The translations under genes and the position numbers were made by a program. The notes beneath the pieces are model-generated. The model was not told the origin of the DNA. It saw nothing but the letters and a program-made list of their open reading frames with translations, and ran no database searches. Of a stretch of DNA of 64,000 bases, positions 7,641-15,612 are shown one piece after another (the stretch's first letter is position 1; each line of letters opens with the position of its first letter). The DNA comes from Arthrobacter sp. KBS0702 (GTDB lineage Bacteria; Actinomycetota; Actinomycetes; Actinomycetales; Micrococcaceae). Location: positions 1,116,001 through 1,180,000 of the forward strand of contig NZ_CP042172.1 in NCBI RefSeq assembly GCF_005937985.2, written 5' to 3'.

Positions 7641-9350
7641 CTACCCCAGCAGCGCCCGCTTCAGCGTGTCCAGCCCCACGGACCCCATGTTGAGCGCCTT
7701 GGTGTGGAAGGCCTTGAGGTCGAAGCCCGGCCGGGACTCGAGCTCGGCACGGATCTGCTCCCAGAGCCGCTGGCCCACCTTGTACGACGGCGCCTGCCCC
7801 GGCCAGCCGAGGTAGCGGGTGAACTCGAACTTCAGCTGGCCCTCGCTGATCGCAAGGTTCTGCTTCAGGAACTCGTACCCCGTGTCCGGAGTCCAGGTGC
7901 CCGACCCCCAACGCTCGGGCACCTCCAACTCCAGATGTACGCCAATGTCGAACACCACCCGGGCCGCCCGCATGCGCTGCATGTCGAGCATGCCCATGTG
8001 GTCGCCCGGATCCTTCAGATAGCCCAGCTCCTGCATGAGCTTTTCCGCATACAGGGCCCAGCCCTCGCCGTGGCCCGAGGTCCAGCAGACATTGCGCCGC
8101 CACTTGTTCAGCAGTTCGCGCCGGTAGGTGGCGGTGGCGACCTGCAGGTGGTGGCCCGGAACGCCCTCGTGGTAGACCGTGGTGGTTTCGGCCCAGGTGG
8201 TGAAGGTGTCCTCACCCGGCGGCACGGACCACCACATCCGGCCCGGGCGGCTGAAGTCGTCCGAGGGGCCGGTGTAGTAGATGCCGCCTTCCTGGGTGGG
8301 GGCAATCTTGCATTCGAGGGTCTTCATGGGGTCTGGGATGTCGAAGTGCACGCCGGCGAGGTCGGCCACGGCCTTGTCGGAGAGCTCCTGCATCCAGGCC
8401 CGGAGGGCGTCGGTGCCCTTGAGCTGGCGGGCCGGATCGCTGTTCAGGATCTCCTTGGCCTCCTCCACCGTGGCGCCGGGGCGGATCTGGTTGGCCACGC
8501 GCTCCTGTTCGGCGATCAGTCGGTCGAGTTCCTGCACGCCCCAGGCGTAGGTCTCCTCGAGGTCCACCGTGGCGCCGAGGAAGGAGCGTGAGGCCAGGGC
8601 GTAGCGCTCGCGGCCCACGGCGTCCTTCTCCGGGGCGGCCGGGAGCAGCTCGGATTCGAGGAAGCCGGACAGCCGGGCGTAGGCGGCGCGGGCGGCGGCG
8701 GCACCGGCATCGAGCTTGGCCTGCACGTCCGCGGGCAGCGCGCCCTCGGCGGTCTTTGCCTCGGCGGCCAGTTTCGCGAAGAATCCGTCCTCCGCGGTGT
8801 GCTTGGTGGCCTGCTCGATCACGATCCGCACCTGCCGGGCGGCGGCGACCCTGCCGGCCTCCTTGGCGGCGCGCAGGGACACGATGTAGCCGTCCAGGGC
8901 GGCGGGGACATTGTGCGCCCGGCCCGCGATGTGGTCCCACTGCGCGGCGGTGTCGGTCGGCATCAGGTCGAAGATCGCGCGGATCTCCTGGGGCGGGGAC
9001 GCGATGTTGTTCAGCTCGGCGAGGTCCCAGCCGGATTCGTGGATTTCCAGCTGCAGGCCGAGGCGCTCCCGCATGGCGTCCAGGGTGACAGCGTCGACGT
9101 CGTCCGCGGGCTCGAGCCCCTCCAGCGCGGCGAGGGCCTCCCGCGCGGCCGCGGCGAACTCGTCGTGCCCGGCCGGCGAGAAGTCCGGGTACTCGGTTTC
9201 GTGGCCGGGCAGGCCAAGTTCGGTGGCGAAGCTCGGATTAAGCCGGATCAGGGTGTCCGTGAAGGCGTCGGCGACGGCGTCGATCGCGGTCTGCGGGCGC
9301 GGCGGCACCGGGTTGTCGGGCGTGGTGTTCTCAGTCGTTTCGGTAGTCAC
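7641..9350 (-). CDS. DUF885 family protein (putative metallopeptidase-like)
   Basis: A 569-residue DUF885 protein. The family signature YHEGVPGHHLQ, an HExxH-like zinc-site motif, lies near residue 390-400, and a second conserved segment (GHGEGWALYAEKLMQELGY) follows about 25 residues later. DUF885 proteins are distant relatives of M32/M3-type metallopeptidases, so a zinc-dependent hydrolase is likely; the substrate is unknown. There is no signal peptide, so it should be cytoplasmic. The GTG start lies 7 nt after a TAGTCT -10 box and lacks a Shine-Dalgarno sequence. It is monocistronic and ends near a long hairpin. Confidence 0.88.
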   Translation of the reverse strand: MTTETTENTTPDNPVPPRPQTAIDAVADAFTDTLIRLNPSFATELGLPGHETEYPDFSPAGHDEFAAAAREALAALEGLEPADDVDAVTLDAMRERLGLQLEIHESGWDLAELNNIASPPQEIRAIFDLMPTDTAAQWDHIAGRAHNVPAALDGYIVSLRAAKEAGRVAAARQVRIVIEQATKHTAEDGFFAKLAAEAKTAEGALPADVQAKLDAGAAAARAAYARLSGFLESELLPAAPEKDAVGRERYALASRSFLGATVDLEETYAWGVQELDRLIAEQERVANQIRPGATVEEAKEILNSDPARQLKGTDALRAWMQELSDKAVADLAGVHFDIPDPMKTLECKIAPTQEGGIYYTGPSDDFSRPGRMWWSVPPGEDTFTTWAETTTVYHEGVPGHHLQVATATYRRELLNKWRRNVCWTSGHGEGWALYAEKLMQELGYLKDPGDHMGMLDMQRMRAARVVFDIGVHLELEVPERWGSGTWTPDTGYEFLKQNLAISEGQLKFEFTRYLGWPGQAPSYKVGQRLWEQIRAELESRPGFDLKAFHTKALNMGSVGLDTLKRALLG

Positions 9351-9357
9351 CCGAACG

Positions 9358-9363
9358 AGACTA
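9358..9363 (-). promoter_or_regulatory. -10 box of a predicted leaderless transcript (DUF885 gene)
   Basis: TAGTCT on the minus strand lies 7 nt before the GTG start at 9350. The intervening sequence has no ribosome-binding site. Confidence 0.45.
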
Positions 9364-9403
9364 GCCGGGCAGCGCCAGTTATGAAAGGGTTACTGAACTT
9401 TTA

Positions 9404-9646
9404 TTAGCCGCGGCTGCGCTTCCACGAACCGGGGCCGGGCTTGGGCGCCAGCTGCAGCTGCTGCCGCCGGATCCAGTGCCGTGCGCCGGGCTTCTCCGGC
9501 GCGGCCGGCTCGCCGCTGCCCAGGGAGAGGACGACAGCGGTCAGCGCCGCCAGTTCCTCCGCCGTCGGCTCGCCCTTCACGACGGACAGCAGGCTTTCGG
9601 CCGGGGCCGGCTGCTCGGCGGGTTCCACAGGCTCGGACCCGGTCAC
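9404..9646 (-). CDS. accE: Acyl-CoA carboxylase epsilon subunit
   Basis: An 80-residue protein with the epsilon-subunit signature [20 protein letters not shown] in the middle and a basic, Trp-containing tail ([18 protein letters not shown]). In actinobacteria epsilon stabilises the complex between the biotinylated alpha and carboxyltransferase beta subunits of acetyl/propionyl-CoA carboxylase. Its ATG overlaps the stop of accD by 4 bp (ATGA), so the two are translationally coupled. This matches the accD5-accE5 pair of mycobacteria. The alpha subunit is not in the window. Confidence 0.85.
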   Translation of the reverse strand: MTGSEPVEPAEQPAPAESLLSVVKGEPTAEELAALTAVVLSLGSGEPAAPEKPGARHWIRRQQLQLAPKPGPGSWKRSRG

Positions 9647-11226
9647 AGCGGGATGTTCCCGTGCTTCTTGGCGGGCAGGCTGGCCCGCTTGTCCCGCAGC
9701 GCGCGCAGGCCCTTGATGATCTGCAGGCGCGTCTCGGACGGGGCAATGACCGCGTCAACGTAGCCCAGCTGGGCGGCCTGGTACGGGTTGAGCAGTTCCT
9801 CCTCGTACTGCCGGATGACCTCGGCGCGCTTGGCTTCGACGTCGCCCCCGGCCTCCGCGACCGCGGCGAGTTCGCGGCGGTACAGGATGTTCACCGCGCC
9901 CTGGGCGCCCATCACGCCGATCTGCGCGGTGGGCCAGGCCAGGTTGAGGTCGGCGCCGAGCTTCTTGGAGCCCATCACGATGTACGCCCCGCCGTAGGCC
10001 TTGCGGGTGATCACGGTCAGCTTCGGCACGGTGGCCTCCGCGTAGGCGTAGAGCAGCTTGGCGCCGCGGCGGATGATGCCCTGGAACTCCTGGTCCTTGC
10101 CCGGCAGGAAGCCCGGCACGTCCACCAGCGTGATGATCGGGATGTTGAAGGCGTCGCAGTGCCGGACGAAGCGGGCGGCCTTCTCCGAGGCGGCGATGTC
10201 CAGGGTGCCGGCGAACTGCATCGGCTGGTTGGCAACGATGCCCACGGTGTGGCCCTCAACGCGGCCGTAGCCGATGATGACGTTCGGCGCGTAAAGCGAC
10301 TGCATCTCCAGGAAGTGCGCGTCGTCGACGATCTGCTCGATCACCTTGCGCATGTCGTAGGGCTGATTGGCGGAGTCCGGGATCAGCACGTCGAGGGCGA
10401 GGTCGTCGTCGTCGAGCTCCAGCTCCTGGGAGTGCTCCAGCACCGGGGCCTCGGCGAGGTTGTTGGAGGGCAGGAAGTCCAGGAGTTCGCGGACGAACTC
10501 CACCGCGTCCGCCTCGTCGGCGGCGAGGTAGGTGGAGGTGCCGGTGTTCGCGTTGTGCTGCCGCGCCCCGCCCAGGGTTTCCATGTCCACGTCTTCGCCG
10601 GTGACGGTCTTGATCACGTCCGGGCCGGTGATGAACATGTGCGAGGTCTTGTCCACCATCACCACGTAGTCGGTCAGGGCGGGGGAGTAGGCGGCGCCGC
10701 CGGCGGACGGGCCCATGATGAGCGAGATCTGCGGGACGACGCCGGAAGCGTGCACGTTGTTGCGGAAGATGTCCGCGAACATGGCCAGCGAGGCGACGCC
10801 TTCCTGGATGCGGGCGCCGCCGCCGTCGAGGATGCCGACGACGGGGCAGCCGTTCCGCAGCGCGAACTCCTGGACCTTGACGATCTTCTCGCCGTTGACC
10901 TGGCTGAGCGAGCCGCCGTAGACGGAGAAGTCCTGGCTGTAGACAGCCACGGGGCGGCCGTCCACGGTGCCGTAGCCGGAGACCAGGCCGTCGCCCAGCG
11001 GCTTCTTCTTTTCCATGCCGAACGCGGTGGAGCGGTGCACGGCGAGGGCGTCGAACTCCACGAAGGAACCGGCGTCGAGCAGCAGGTCGATGCGCTCGCG
11101 GGCGGTGTTCTTGCCACGGGCGTGCTGCTTCTCGATCGCTTCCGGGCCGGAGGGCTGCTCGGCACGGGCCTGGCGGTCGCGGAAATCGGCAATCTTTCCC
11201 GCGGTCGTGGTCAGATCGTGGCTCAT
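9643..11226 (-). CDS. accD: Acyl-CoA carboxylase beta subunit (carboxyltransferase)
   Basis: A 527-residue carboxyltransferase of the AccD5/PccB type, making malonyl-CoA or methylmalonyl-CoA from a carboxybiotin donor. The N-domain shows [15 protein letters not shown] and the GGARIQEG oxyanion-hole Gly pair. The C-domain shows DVPGFLPG and [14 protein letters not shown]. The start at 11226 follows GGAG; an in-frame extension upstream would read through the promoter region. It forms an operon with accE. With birA (biotin ligase) just across the divergent region, the set supports biotin-dependent carboxylation. Whether the substrate is acetyl- or propionyl-CoA is not decided here. Confidence 0.93.
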   Translation of the reverse strand: MSHDLTTTAGKIADFRDRQARAEQPSGPEAIEKQHARGKNTARERIDLLLDAGSFVEFDALAVHRSTAFGMEKKKPLGDGLVSGYGTVDGRPVAVYSQDFSVYGGSLSQVNGEKIVKVQEFALRNGCPVVGILDGGGARIQEGVASLAMFADIFRNNVHASGVVPQISLIMGPSAGGAAYSPALTDYVVMVDKTSHMFITGPDVIKTVTGEDVDMETLGGARQHNANTGTSTYLAADEADAVEFVRELLDFLPSNNLAEAPVLEHSQELELDDDDLALDVLIPDSANQPYDMRKVIEQIVDDAHFLEMQSLYAPNVIIGYGRVEGHTVGIVANQPMQFAGTLDIAASEKAARFVRHCDAFNIPIITLVDVPGFLPGKDQEFQGIIRRGAKLLYAYAEATVPKLTVITRKAYGGAYIVMGSKKLGADLNLAWPTAQIGVMGAQGAVNILYRRELAAVAEAGGDVEAKRAEVIRQYEEELLNPYQAAQLGYVDAVIAPSETRLQIIKGLRALRDKRASLPAKKHGNIPL

Positions 11227-11530
11227 CAAGTGTCTCCGGCTCTGTTGGTCTTTGCAGTAGCTGGCCCGTGTGGCGCTTAAGTGGATTCCACACAAAAACA
11301 TGGCCGTGCTGGCAAGTCTAGTGACGGTATTCGCGCACGCCGCTGTAGAAAACCTACAATTTTCGTTCCAACCCCTCACTTCAACCCCTCACTGCCGCCC
11401 GCTCCGTTCCAGCCCAGTTGTCCGGAGTTGCACCGGGGCGGGTCCCCGGAATGCCGCGGGCGCGCGCCGCATTTCGGCCGCCACGGCGGGAGTAACCGGG
11501 CGGGAGCGTCGCGCCCGGCCCGCAAATGGG

Positions 11531-11552
11531 GATGTTACTGGTCAGTAACATC
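11531..11552. promoter_or_regulatory. 22-bp operator palindrome upstream of the SDR gene
   Basis: Perfect 10-bp arms GATGTTACTG and CAGTAACATC are separated by GT. It lies 3 bp upstream of the -10 box TAAAGT, over the -35/spacer zone, an ideal repressor position. The core GTTAC-N6-GTAAC is shared with a site at 50075-50090. The shape fits a TetR-type dimer; the regulator is not in view. Confidence 0.7.
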
Positions 11553-11555
11553 GGC

Positions 11556-11561
11556 TAAAGT
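11556..11561 (+). promoter_or_regulatory. -10 box of a predicted leaderless transcript (SDR gene)
   Basis: TAAAGT is followed by exactly six bases (gtccct) and the ATG at 11568. There is no Shine-Dalgarno sequence. Confidence 0.55.
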
Positions 11562-11567
11562 GTCCCT

Positions 11568-12467
11568 ATGACTTCAAGCAACGACGCTTCCGGCACCTCC
11601 CCGCAGCAGCAGAGCCCCTATCAGGCCTCGGGTTCCCTCCAGGGCCGCACCATCGTGATGTCCGGCGGCAGCCGCGGGATCGGCCTGGCGATCGCCACCC
11701 GGGCCGCCCGGGACGGCGCCAACATCGTGCTGCTGGCCAAGACGGGCCAGCCGCACGCCAAGCTCGAGGGCACCGTGTACTCCGCCGCCGAGCAGATTGA
11801 GGCGGCCGGGGGGCAGGCGCTGCCGCTGGTCGGCGATGTGCGCAACGACGCCGACGTCGCCGGCGCCGTCGCCGCCGCGGTCGAACGCTTCGGCGGGATC
11901 GACATCGTGATCAACAACGCCTCGGCGATCGACCTGTCCAAGACCGATGCCTTGGACATGAAGCGCTACGACCTGATGCAGGACATCAACGTCCGCGGCA
12001 CGTTCCTGCTCAGCAAGCTCGCCCTGCCCGCGCTGCGCGACTCCGACGCCGGGCAGATCCTGACGCTTTCACCGCCGCTGAACCTGGATCCCAAGTGGGC
12101 CGGGATGCACCTGGCCTACACCATGGCGAAGTATGGCATGAGCCTGACCACCCTGGGCCTGGCCGAGGAGCTCAAGGTGGACGGCATCAGCGTGAACTCG
12201 CTGTGGCCCTGCACCCTGATTGACACGGCAGCCATCCGCAACATGCCCGGCGGCGAGCAGATCGTCCGCGGTGCCCGCGGCCCGCAGATCATGGCCGACG
12301 CGGCGCACGCGGTGCTGACTGCCAGCAACGCGGTCCCCGAATCCGGCAGCTGGAGCGGCAACTTCTACACCGACGAACAGGTCCTGGCCGCGGCCGGCGT
12401 GACCGACTTCGCGCCGTACAGCCTGGGTGCGCCTGAAGACCGGCTGGTCCCTGACATTTTCCTCTGA
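11568..12467 (+). CDS. Short-chain dehydrogenase/reductase (HSDL2-like)
   Basis: A 299-residue SDR. The nucleotide-binding Gly motif SGGSRGIGLAIA lies at about residues 31-42, NNASAI at about 122, and the catalytic Tyr-Lys occurs in LAYTMAKYGM. The usual catalytic Ser position reads LSPPLNLDPKW, where the Ser is shifted or replaced. That pattern, and the long insertion after it, resemble the HSDL2-like/citronellol-type SDR subgroup. It should be an NAD(P)-dependent oxidoreductase; the substrate is unknown. A repressor-type palindrome overlaps its promoter, so it is probably inducible. The neighbours point to acyl or lipid metabolism, but that is only context. Confidence 0.88.
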   Translation: MTSSNDASGTSPQQQSPYQASGSLQGRTIVMSGGSRGIGLAIATRAARDGANIVLLAKTGQPHAKLEGTVYSAAEQIEAAGGQALPLVGDVRNDADVAGAVAAAVERFGGIDIVINNASAIDLSKTDALDMKRYDLMQDINVRGTFLLSKLALPALRDSDAGQILTLSPPLNLDPKWAGMHLAYTMAKYGMSLTTLGLAEELKVDGISVNSLWPCTLIDTAAIRNMPGGEQIVRGARGPQIMADAAHAVLTASNAVPESGSWSGNFYTDEQVLAAAGVTDFAPYSLGAPEDRLVPDIFL

Positions 12468-12508
12468 GTTTCCGGCGGTTTCCCACGGCCCGGGCGTGGA
12501 CCGCGGCC

Positions 12509-12609
12509 GCCGAAACTCCCCATCTTTGCGGGTTCGACGCCGTAAGTCCGCGGCGTTTCGGCCCAACCCGCCGGCGGCGGCGTCCAAACATGGGGACGTT
12601 CCGCGGTGA
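12509..12609. repeat. Compound inverted-repeat element, copy 1
   Basis: About 101 bp with nested stems. The outer arms are AACTCCCCATCTTTG (12514-12528) and CAAACATGGGGACGTT (12585-12600). The middle arms are GCGGGTT (12528-12534) and AACCCGC (12565-12571), and the inner arms ACGCCG and CGGCGT (12537-12542, 12551-12556). The borders read GCCGAA on the left and GCGGTGA on the right. A second copy with the same borders and order of arms is at 41095-41193. It lies between the SDR stop and the birA promoter. Confidence 0.75.
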
Positions 12610-12640
12610 CTGGCCCGGCGCCGGCGGAGCGGTAACTCGG

Positions 12641-12646
12641 TAGGAT
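12641..12646 (+). promoter_or_regulatory. -10 box of a predicted leaderless transcript (birA)
   Basis: TAGGAT is followed by six bases (tcaagc) and the ATG at 12653. No ribosome-binding site is visible. Confidence 0.5.
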
Positions 12647-12652
12647 TCAAGC

Positions 12653-13570
12653 ATGGAAGCCGCTCAGGAGACACCGGACCGTCCACCCCTGGACCGGGGC
12701 GCCCTCGGCGACGCCGCGTTCCTCTCGGCCAATGGCATTCCGCAGCTGAGCGTGGTGGAGTCCACCGGCTCCACCAACGCGGATCTGCTGCACGGCGTGA
12801 CCGTGGATCCCCAAGCGTGGCCCGACCTCTCCGTGCTCGCCGCCGAGTACCAGAGCGCCGCCCGCGGCCGCCTCGACCGGCACTGGGAAGCACCCGCCCG
12901 CAGTTCCGTGTCCGTCTCGATCGTGCTCCGGCCGGTCAACGCCGAGGGCCGGCCGCTGCCCACCCAGAGCTACTCCTGGCTCTCGCTGTTGGCCGCCCTG
13001 GCACTGCGGGAGGCCCTGCTGGAGACGGCAGGGATCCCGGCCGAGCTCAAGTGGCCCAACGACGTGCTGGTCCGCGGCAAGAAGATCGCCGGCATCCTCG
13101 CGCAACTGGGCCCGCTGGGCGACGGCGCCGTGCCCCCCGTGGTGCTGGGAACCGGCCTGAACGTCACTCTCACCGCGTCCGAGCTGCCCGTGCCCACCGC
13201 CACGTCGGTGCTGCTGGAACAGCCCGCCACTGTGGACCGGACCGCGCTGCTCAAGAGCTACCTCTCCCGTTTCGCCACGCTCTACCGCAGCTTCTGCAAC
13301 GCCGACGGCGACCCCGCCGCGGGAATGGCGGGCGGACCTTCGCTGCACAAGCGGGTGGAGCACGTGCTGACCACGCTCGGCAAGCAGGTCCGGGCCCAGC
13401 TCCCCGGTGACCACGAGATCATCGGCCACGCCTCCCGGCTGGACGACTACGGTTCCCTGCTGGTGGTCGATGCCGGTGGACACGAGCACCTGGTGACCGC
13501 CGGCGACGTTGTGCACCTGCGCCCCTGGACCCCTCCCGGCGAGGCCCGCGGCGAAAGCGGCTATGCGTAA
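12653..13570 (+). CDS. birA: Biotin--[acetyl-CoA-carboxylase] ligase
   Basis: A 305-residue single-domain biotin protein ligase without an N-terminal repressor HTH. It shows the biotin/ATP loop (SAARGRLDRHWEAP), the catalytic Lys region (ELKWPNDVLVRGKKIAGIL) and the C-terminal SH3-like cap (LDDYGSLLVVDAGG). It activates biotin with ATP and attaches it to carboxylase and biotin-carboxyl-carrier lysines, which fits the nearby accD-accE genes. The mycobacterial locus has the same birA/accD5/accE5 grouping. The last 8 bp overlap the next gene, so birA and the PH-domain protein are coupled. Confidence 0.95.
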   Translation: MEAAQETPDRPPLDRGALGDAAFLSANGIPQLSVVESTGSTNADLLHGVTVDPQAWPDLSVLAAEYQSAARGRLDRHWEAPARSSVSVSIVLRPVNAEGRPLPTQSYSWLSLLAALALREALLETAGIPAELKWPNDVLVRGKKIAGILAQLGPLGDGAVPPVVLGTGLNVTLTASELPVPTATSVLLEQPATVDRTALLKSYLSRFATLYRSFCNADGDPAAGMAGGPSLHKRVEHVLTTLGKQVRAQLPGDHEIIGHASRLDDYGSLLVVDAGGHEHLVTAGDVVHLRPWTPPGEARGESGYA

Positions 13571-14159
13571 GGAGCTCCTCCCGGGCGAGCAAGTGATTGT
13601 TGTTACCCGCCCCCAGCCCCGGATGCTGATTGGTCCGGCCCTGGTGTTCATTCTGGTCTGCGCCCTCACCGCCTTCGCCTGCGCCTGGATCGTGAAGGGC
13701 GGGCCGGCCAAGCTCGTCCCGCTCGTCACCCCGGCCTGGACGCCATGGCTGCTCGGCGCCAGCCTCGCACTGGGAGCATGGGTCCTGGTTGCCTACTGCC
13801 TGCCCAAGGTGGTGACCTGGCACGCCAGCCGCTACACCCTGACCAGCCGCCGCCTGATTGCCCGTTACGGCATGTTGCGACGGCGCGACCAGCAGGTTCC
13901 GCTGGCCGCAGTCCGTAATGTGGTCATCGAACAGACCCTGCTCCAGCGGTCATTGCGCTCGGGGAATATATCCTTGGAAACCGGGTACCCCGCACGCACG
14001 GTGATTCCGGATGTCCCCGAGGTCATGACGTTCCGGAACTTCATCCTCGACGCGATTGACGAAATTCCGGAGGGTGAACTGATTGAGGCCGACGACACGA
14101 TGCGCGACACCGGCGATTGGCCACGGGACATGAGGGAAGGTGGAAGAGATGAACGCTGA
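13563..14159 (+). CDS. Membrane protein with bacterial PH domain
   Basis: A 198-residue protein. The ATG at 13563 overlaps the birA stop by 8 bp; an upstream frame extension would lie wholly inside birA. Two TM helices (about residues 20-42 and 60-80) precede a DUF304/bPH2-type pleckstrin-like domain (WHASRYTLTSRRLIARYG, QQVPLAAVRNVVIEQ, LLQRSLRSGNISLET). Its place directly after birA matches the conserved transmembrane protein Rv3278c of mycobacteria. The function is unknown; a membrane-envelope role is assumed. Its last 11 bp overlap the cyclase start. Confidence 0.85.
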   Translation: MRKELLPGEQVIVVTRPQPRMLIGPALVFILVCALTAFACAWIVKGGPAKLVPLVTPAWTPWLLGASLALGAWVLVAYCLPKVVTWHASRYTLTSRRLIARYGMLRRRDQQVPLAAVRNVVIEQTLLQRSLRSGNISLETGYPARTVIPDVPEVMTFRNFILDAIDEIPEGELIEADDTMRDTGDWPRDMREGGRDER

Positions 14160-15426
14160 GAACGCGCACCCGGACACCGGACTCCTGGCCCCCGAGCCGT
14201 CGGACGTCCCCGAAGCTGTCGTCGACGTCTCCGCCCTCGAAGTGGCCGTGCTGGACTCCGCAGCCGCCGAGGCAGCCGCAGCAGACGACTCCTCCCTGTC
14301 CGCCGACGACGCCGACGCCGCCCCCGACGCCGCCGAATCCGCCCCCGACGGCGCCGCAGCCGCGGCGCCCGCCACCGGCACCATGTCCGCCGAACGCCTC
14401 GCCACCAAGGCCCTGGAGCAACGGCTGCTGGGCGGCGAACGCAAGCTGCGCCGCCGCGAGGTGGCCGCCGGCGCCGGACTGTCGCTGCTGTCCGCCCGGA
14501 AACTCTGGCGCGCCCTGGGCTTCCCCAACCTGGGTGACGAGGACGTGGCGTTCACCGAAAGGGACCAGGCAGCCCTGAGCACGGTGGTGGACCTGGTCCG
14601 CGCCGGCAAGCTCACCGAGGAAGCGGCCATCTCGGTCACCCGCGCCATCGGCCAGATGACGGACCGCATGGTGGTCTGGCAGATCGAGGCCCTGGTCGAG
14701 GACATGGTCCACCAGCAGGGGGTCACCGACGCCGTGGCCCGCAAGCGGCTGGTCGCCGAGCTGCCGTCCCTCGTGGACGCGCTCGAGGAAATGCTGGTCT
14801 ACTCCTGGCGCCGCCAGCTCAACGCCGGCGTGCAGCGGCTCGCCGTTCGTGCCGAGGCGGGCCTCGCCTCCAGCGAGGAGGGCCGCGAAGGGGACGAGGA
14901 CGACGCGCCGCTGCCGCTCGCCCGCGCCGTGGGCTTCGCGGACCTGGTCTCCTACACCAGCCTCTCCCGCCGGATGAACGAAAAGACACTCGCCCAGCTG
15001 GTGCAGCGCTTCGAAAACAAGTGCGCCGAAATCATCTCCGTCGGCGGTGGGCGCCTGGTGAAGACGGTGGGCGACGAAGTGCTCTACATTGCCGAGACTC
15101 CCGCGGCCGGGGCCGAGATCTCGCTGGCCCTCGCCCAGGCGTTCAACGAGGACGAGATCCTGCCGCAGGCCCGCGTCGCGATGGTCTGGGGCCGCATCCT
15201 CTCCCGGCTGGGCGATATCTACGGTCCCACCGTGAACCTGGCCGCCAGGCTCACGGCGCTGGCCGACCCCGGCACGGTGCTGGTGGACTCCATGACGGCC
15301 TCCGCGCTGGAACACGACGAACGCTTTGTGCTGCTTCCGCGGGACGCCGAGAACGTGCGCGGATTCGGCGAGATCCACCCCGTGGAGCTGCAGCGCGGCA
15401 GCGGAAAGGGCCTGGTCCTGGACTAG
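14149..15426 (+). CDS. Class III adenylate cyclase with N-terminal regulatory domain (Rv1264-like)
   Basis: A 425-residue cyclase. The ATG at 14149 is preceded by GGAAGG; it overlaps the upstream gene by 11 bp. Residues 1-75 are an acidic Ala/Asp-rich leader. Residues ~80-230 match the helical regulatory domain of the Rv1264 type, which in that protein senses pH. The catalytic domain (about 255-420) keeps the metal Asp residues (GFADLVSYT and VGDEVLY), the Lys and Asp of adenine specificity (VKTVGDE, GDIYG) and the transition-state Asn and Arg (VNLAARL). All key residues are present, so it should be an active homodimeric adenylate cyclase. Confidence 0.9.
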   Translation: MNAENAHPDTGLLAPEPSDVPEAVVDVSALEVAVLDSAAAEAAAADDSSLSADDADAAPDAAESAPDGAAAAAPATGTMSAERLATKALEQRLLGGERKLRRREVAAGAGLSLLSARKLWRALGFPNLGDEDVAFTERDQAALSTVVDLVRAGKLTEEAAISVTRAIGQMTDRMVVWQIEALVEDMVHQQGVTDAVARKRLVAELPSLVDALEEMLVYSWRRQLNAGVQRLAVRAEAGLASSEEGREGDEDDAPLPLARAVGFADLVSYTSLSRRMNEKTLAQLVQRFENKCAEIISVGGGRLVKTVGDEVLYIAETPAAGAEISLALAQAFNEDEILPQARVAMVWGRILSRLGDIYGPTVNLAARLTALADPGTVLVDSMTASALEHDERFVLLPRDAENVRGFGEIHPVELQRGSGKGLVLD

Positions 15427-15535
15427 GGCGGTTCCACACCGTGGTGACCCTGCGGCGCGCAACCCGCCGTGGAGGCTCTGAACCCGGTACTATCCCGGTA
15501 GCGCGTTCCGCGTGGAGGCCCTCCGCGCCGCACCG

Positions 15536-15562
15536 GCGCACGGGGAACCCACCCCCGTGCGC
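15536..15562. other. Perfect hairpin in the cyclase/PP2C intergenic region
   Basis: GCGCACGGGG (15536-15545) pairs with CCCCGTGCGC (15553-15562) around a 7-nt loop. It lies 50 bp before the PP2C start in a 186-bp gap and has no T-tract. It could be a weak terminator for the cyclase or 5'-leader structure of the phosphatase mRNA. Confidence 0.5.
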
Positions 15563-15612
15563 CCCGGATTCACCGTGCATTTCGGTGGCCGTTCCTTCGA
15601 CCTAGGACAGGT

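Larger units (their letters stand above)
11227..11567. promoter_or_regulatory. Divergent promoter region between accD and the SDR gene (341 bp)
   Basis: No gene is visible here. It contains a short palindrome GTGGA-T-TCCAC near 11281-11291 close to accD and a tandem pair of CAACCCCTCACT at 11369-11380 and 11382-11393 (13-bp period). At the right end there is a 22-bp operator palindrome and a -10 box for the SDR gene. The GC content dips around 11330-11370 (tagaaaacctacaattttcg), a plausible promoter core for accD. Confidence 0.5.

Noticed and set aside
5865..8591. Large plus-strand reading frame of 908 codons
   Set aside because: It lies opposite the DAACS and DUF885 genes, is rich in Gly/Arg/His/Gln as expected for antisense GC-rich frames, and has no domain.
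9404..9646. Small 80-residue frame as a random ORF
   Set aside because: Rejected as spurious at first because of size, but it has the acyl-CoA carboxylase epsilon motif and a 4-bp overlap with accD, so it is kept as a gene.
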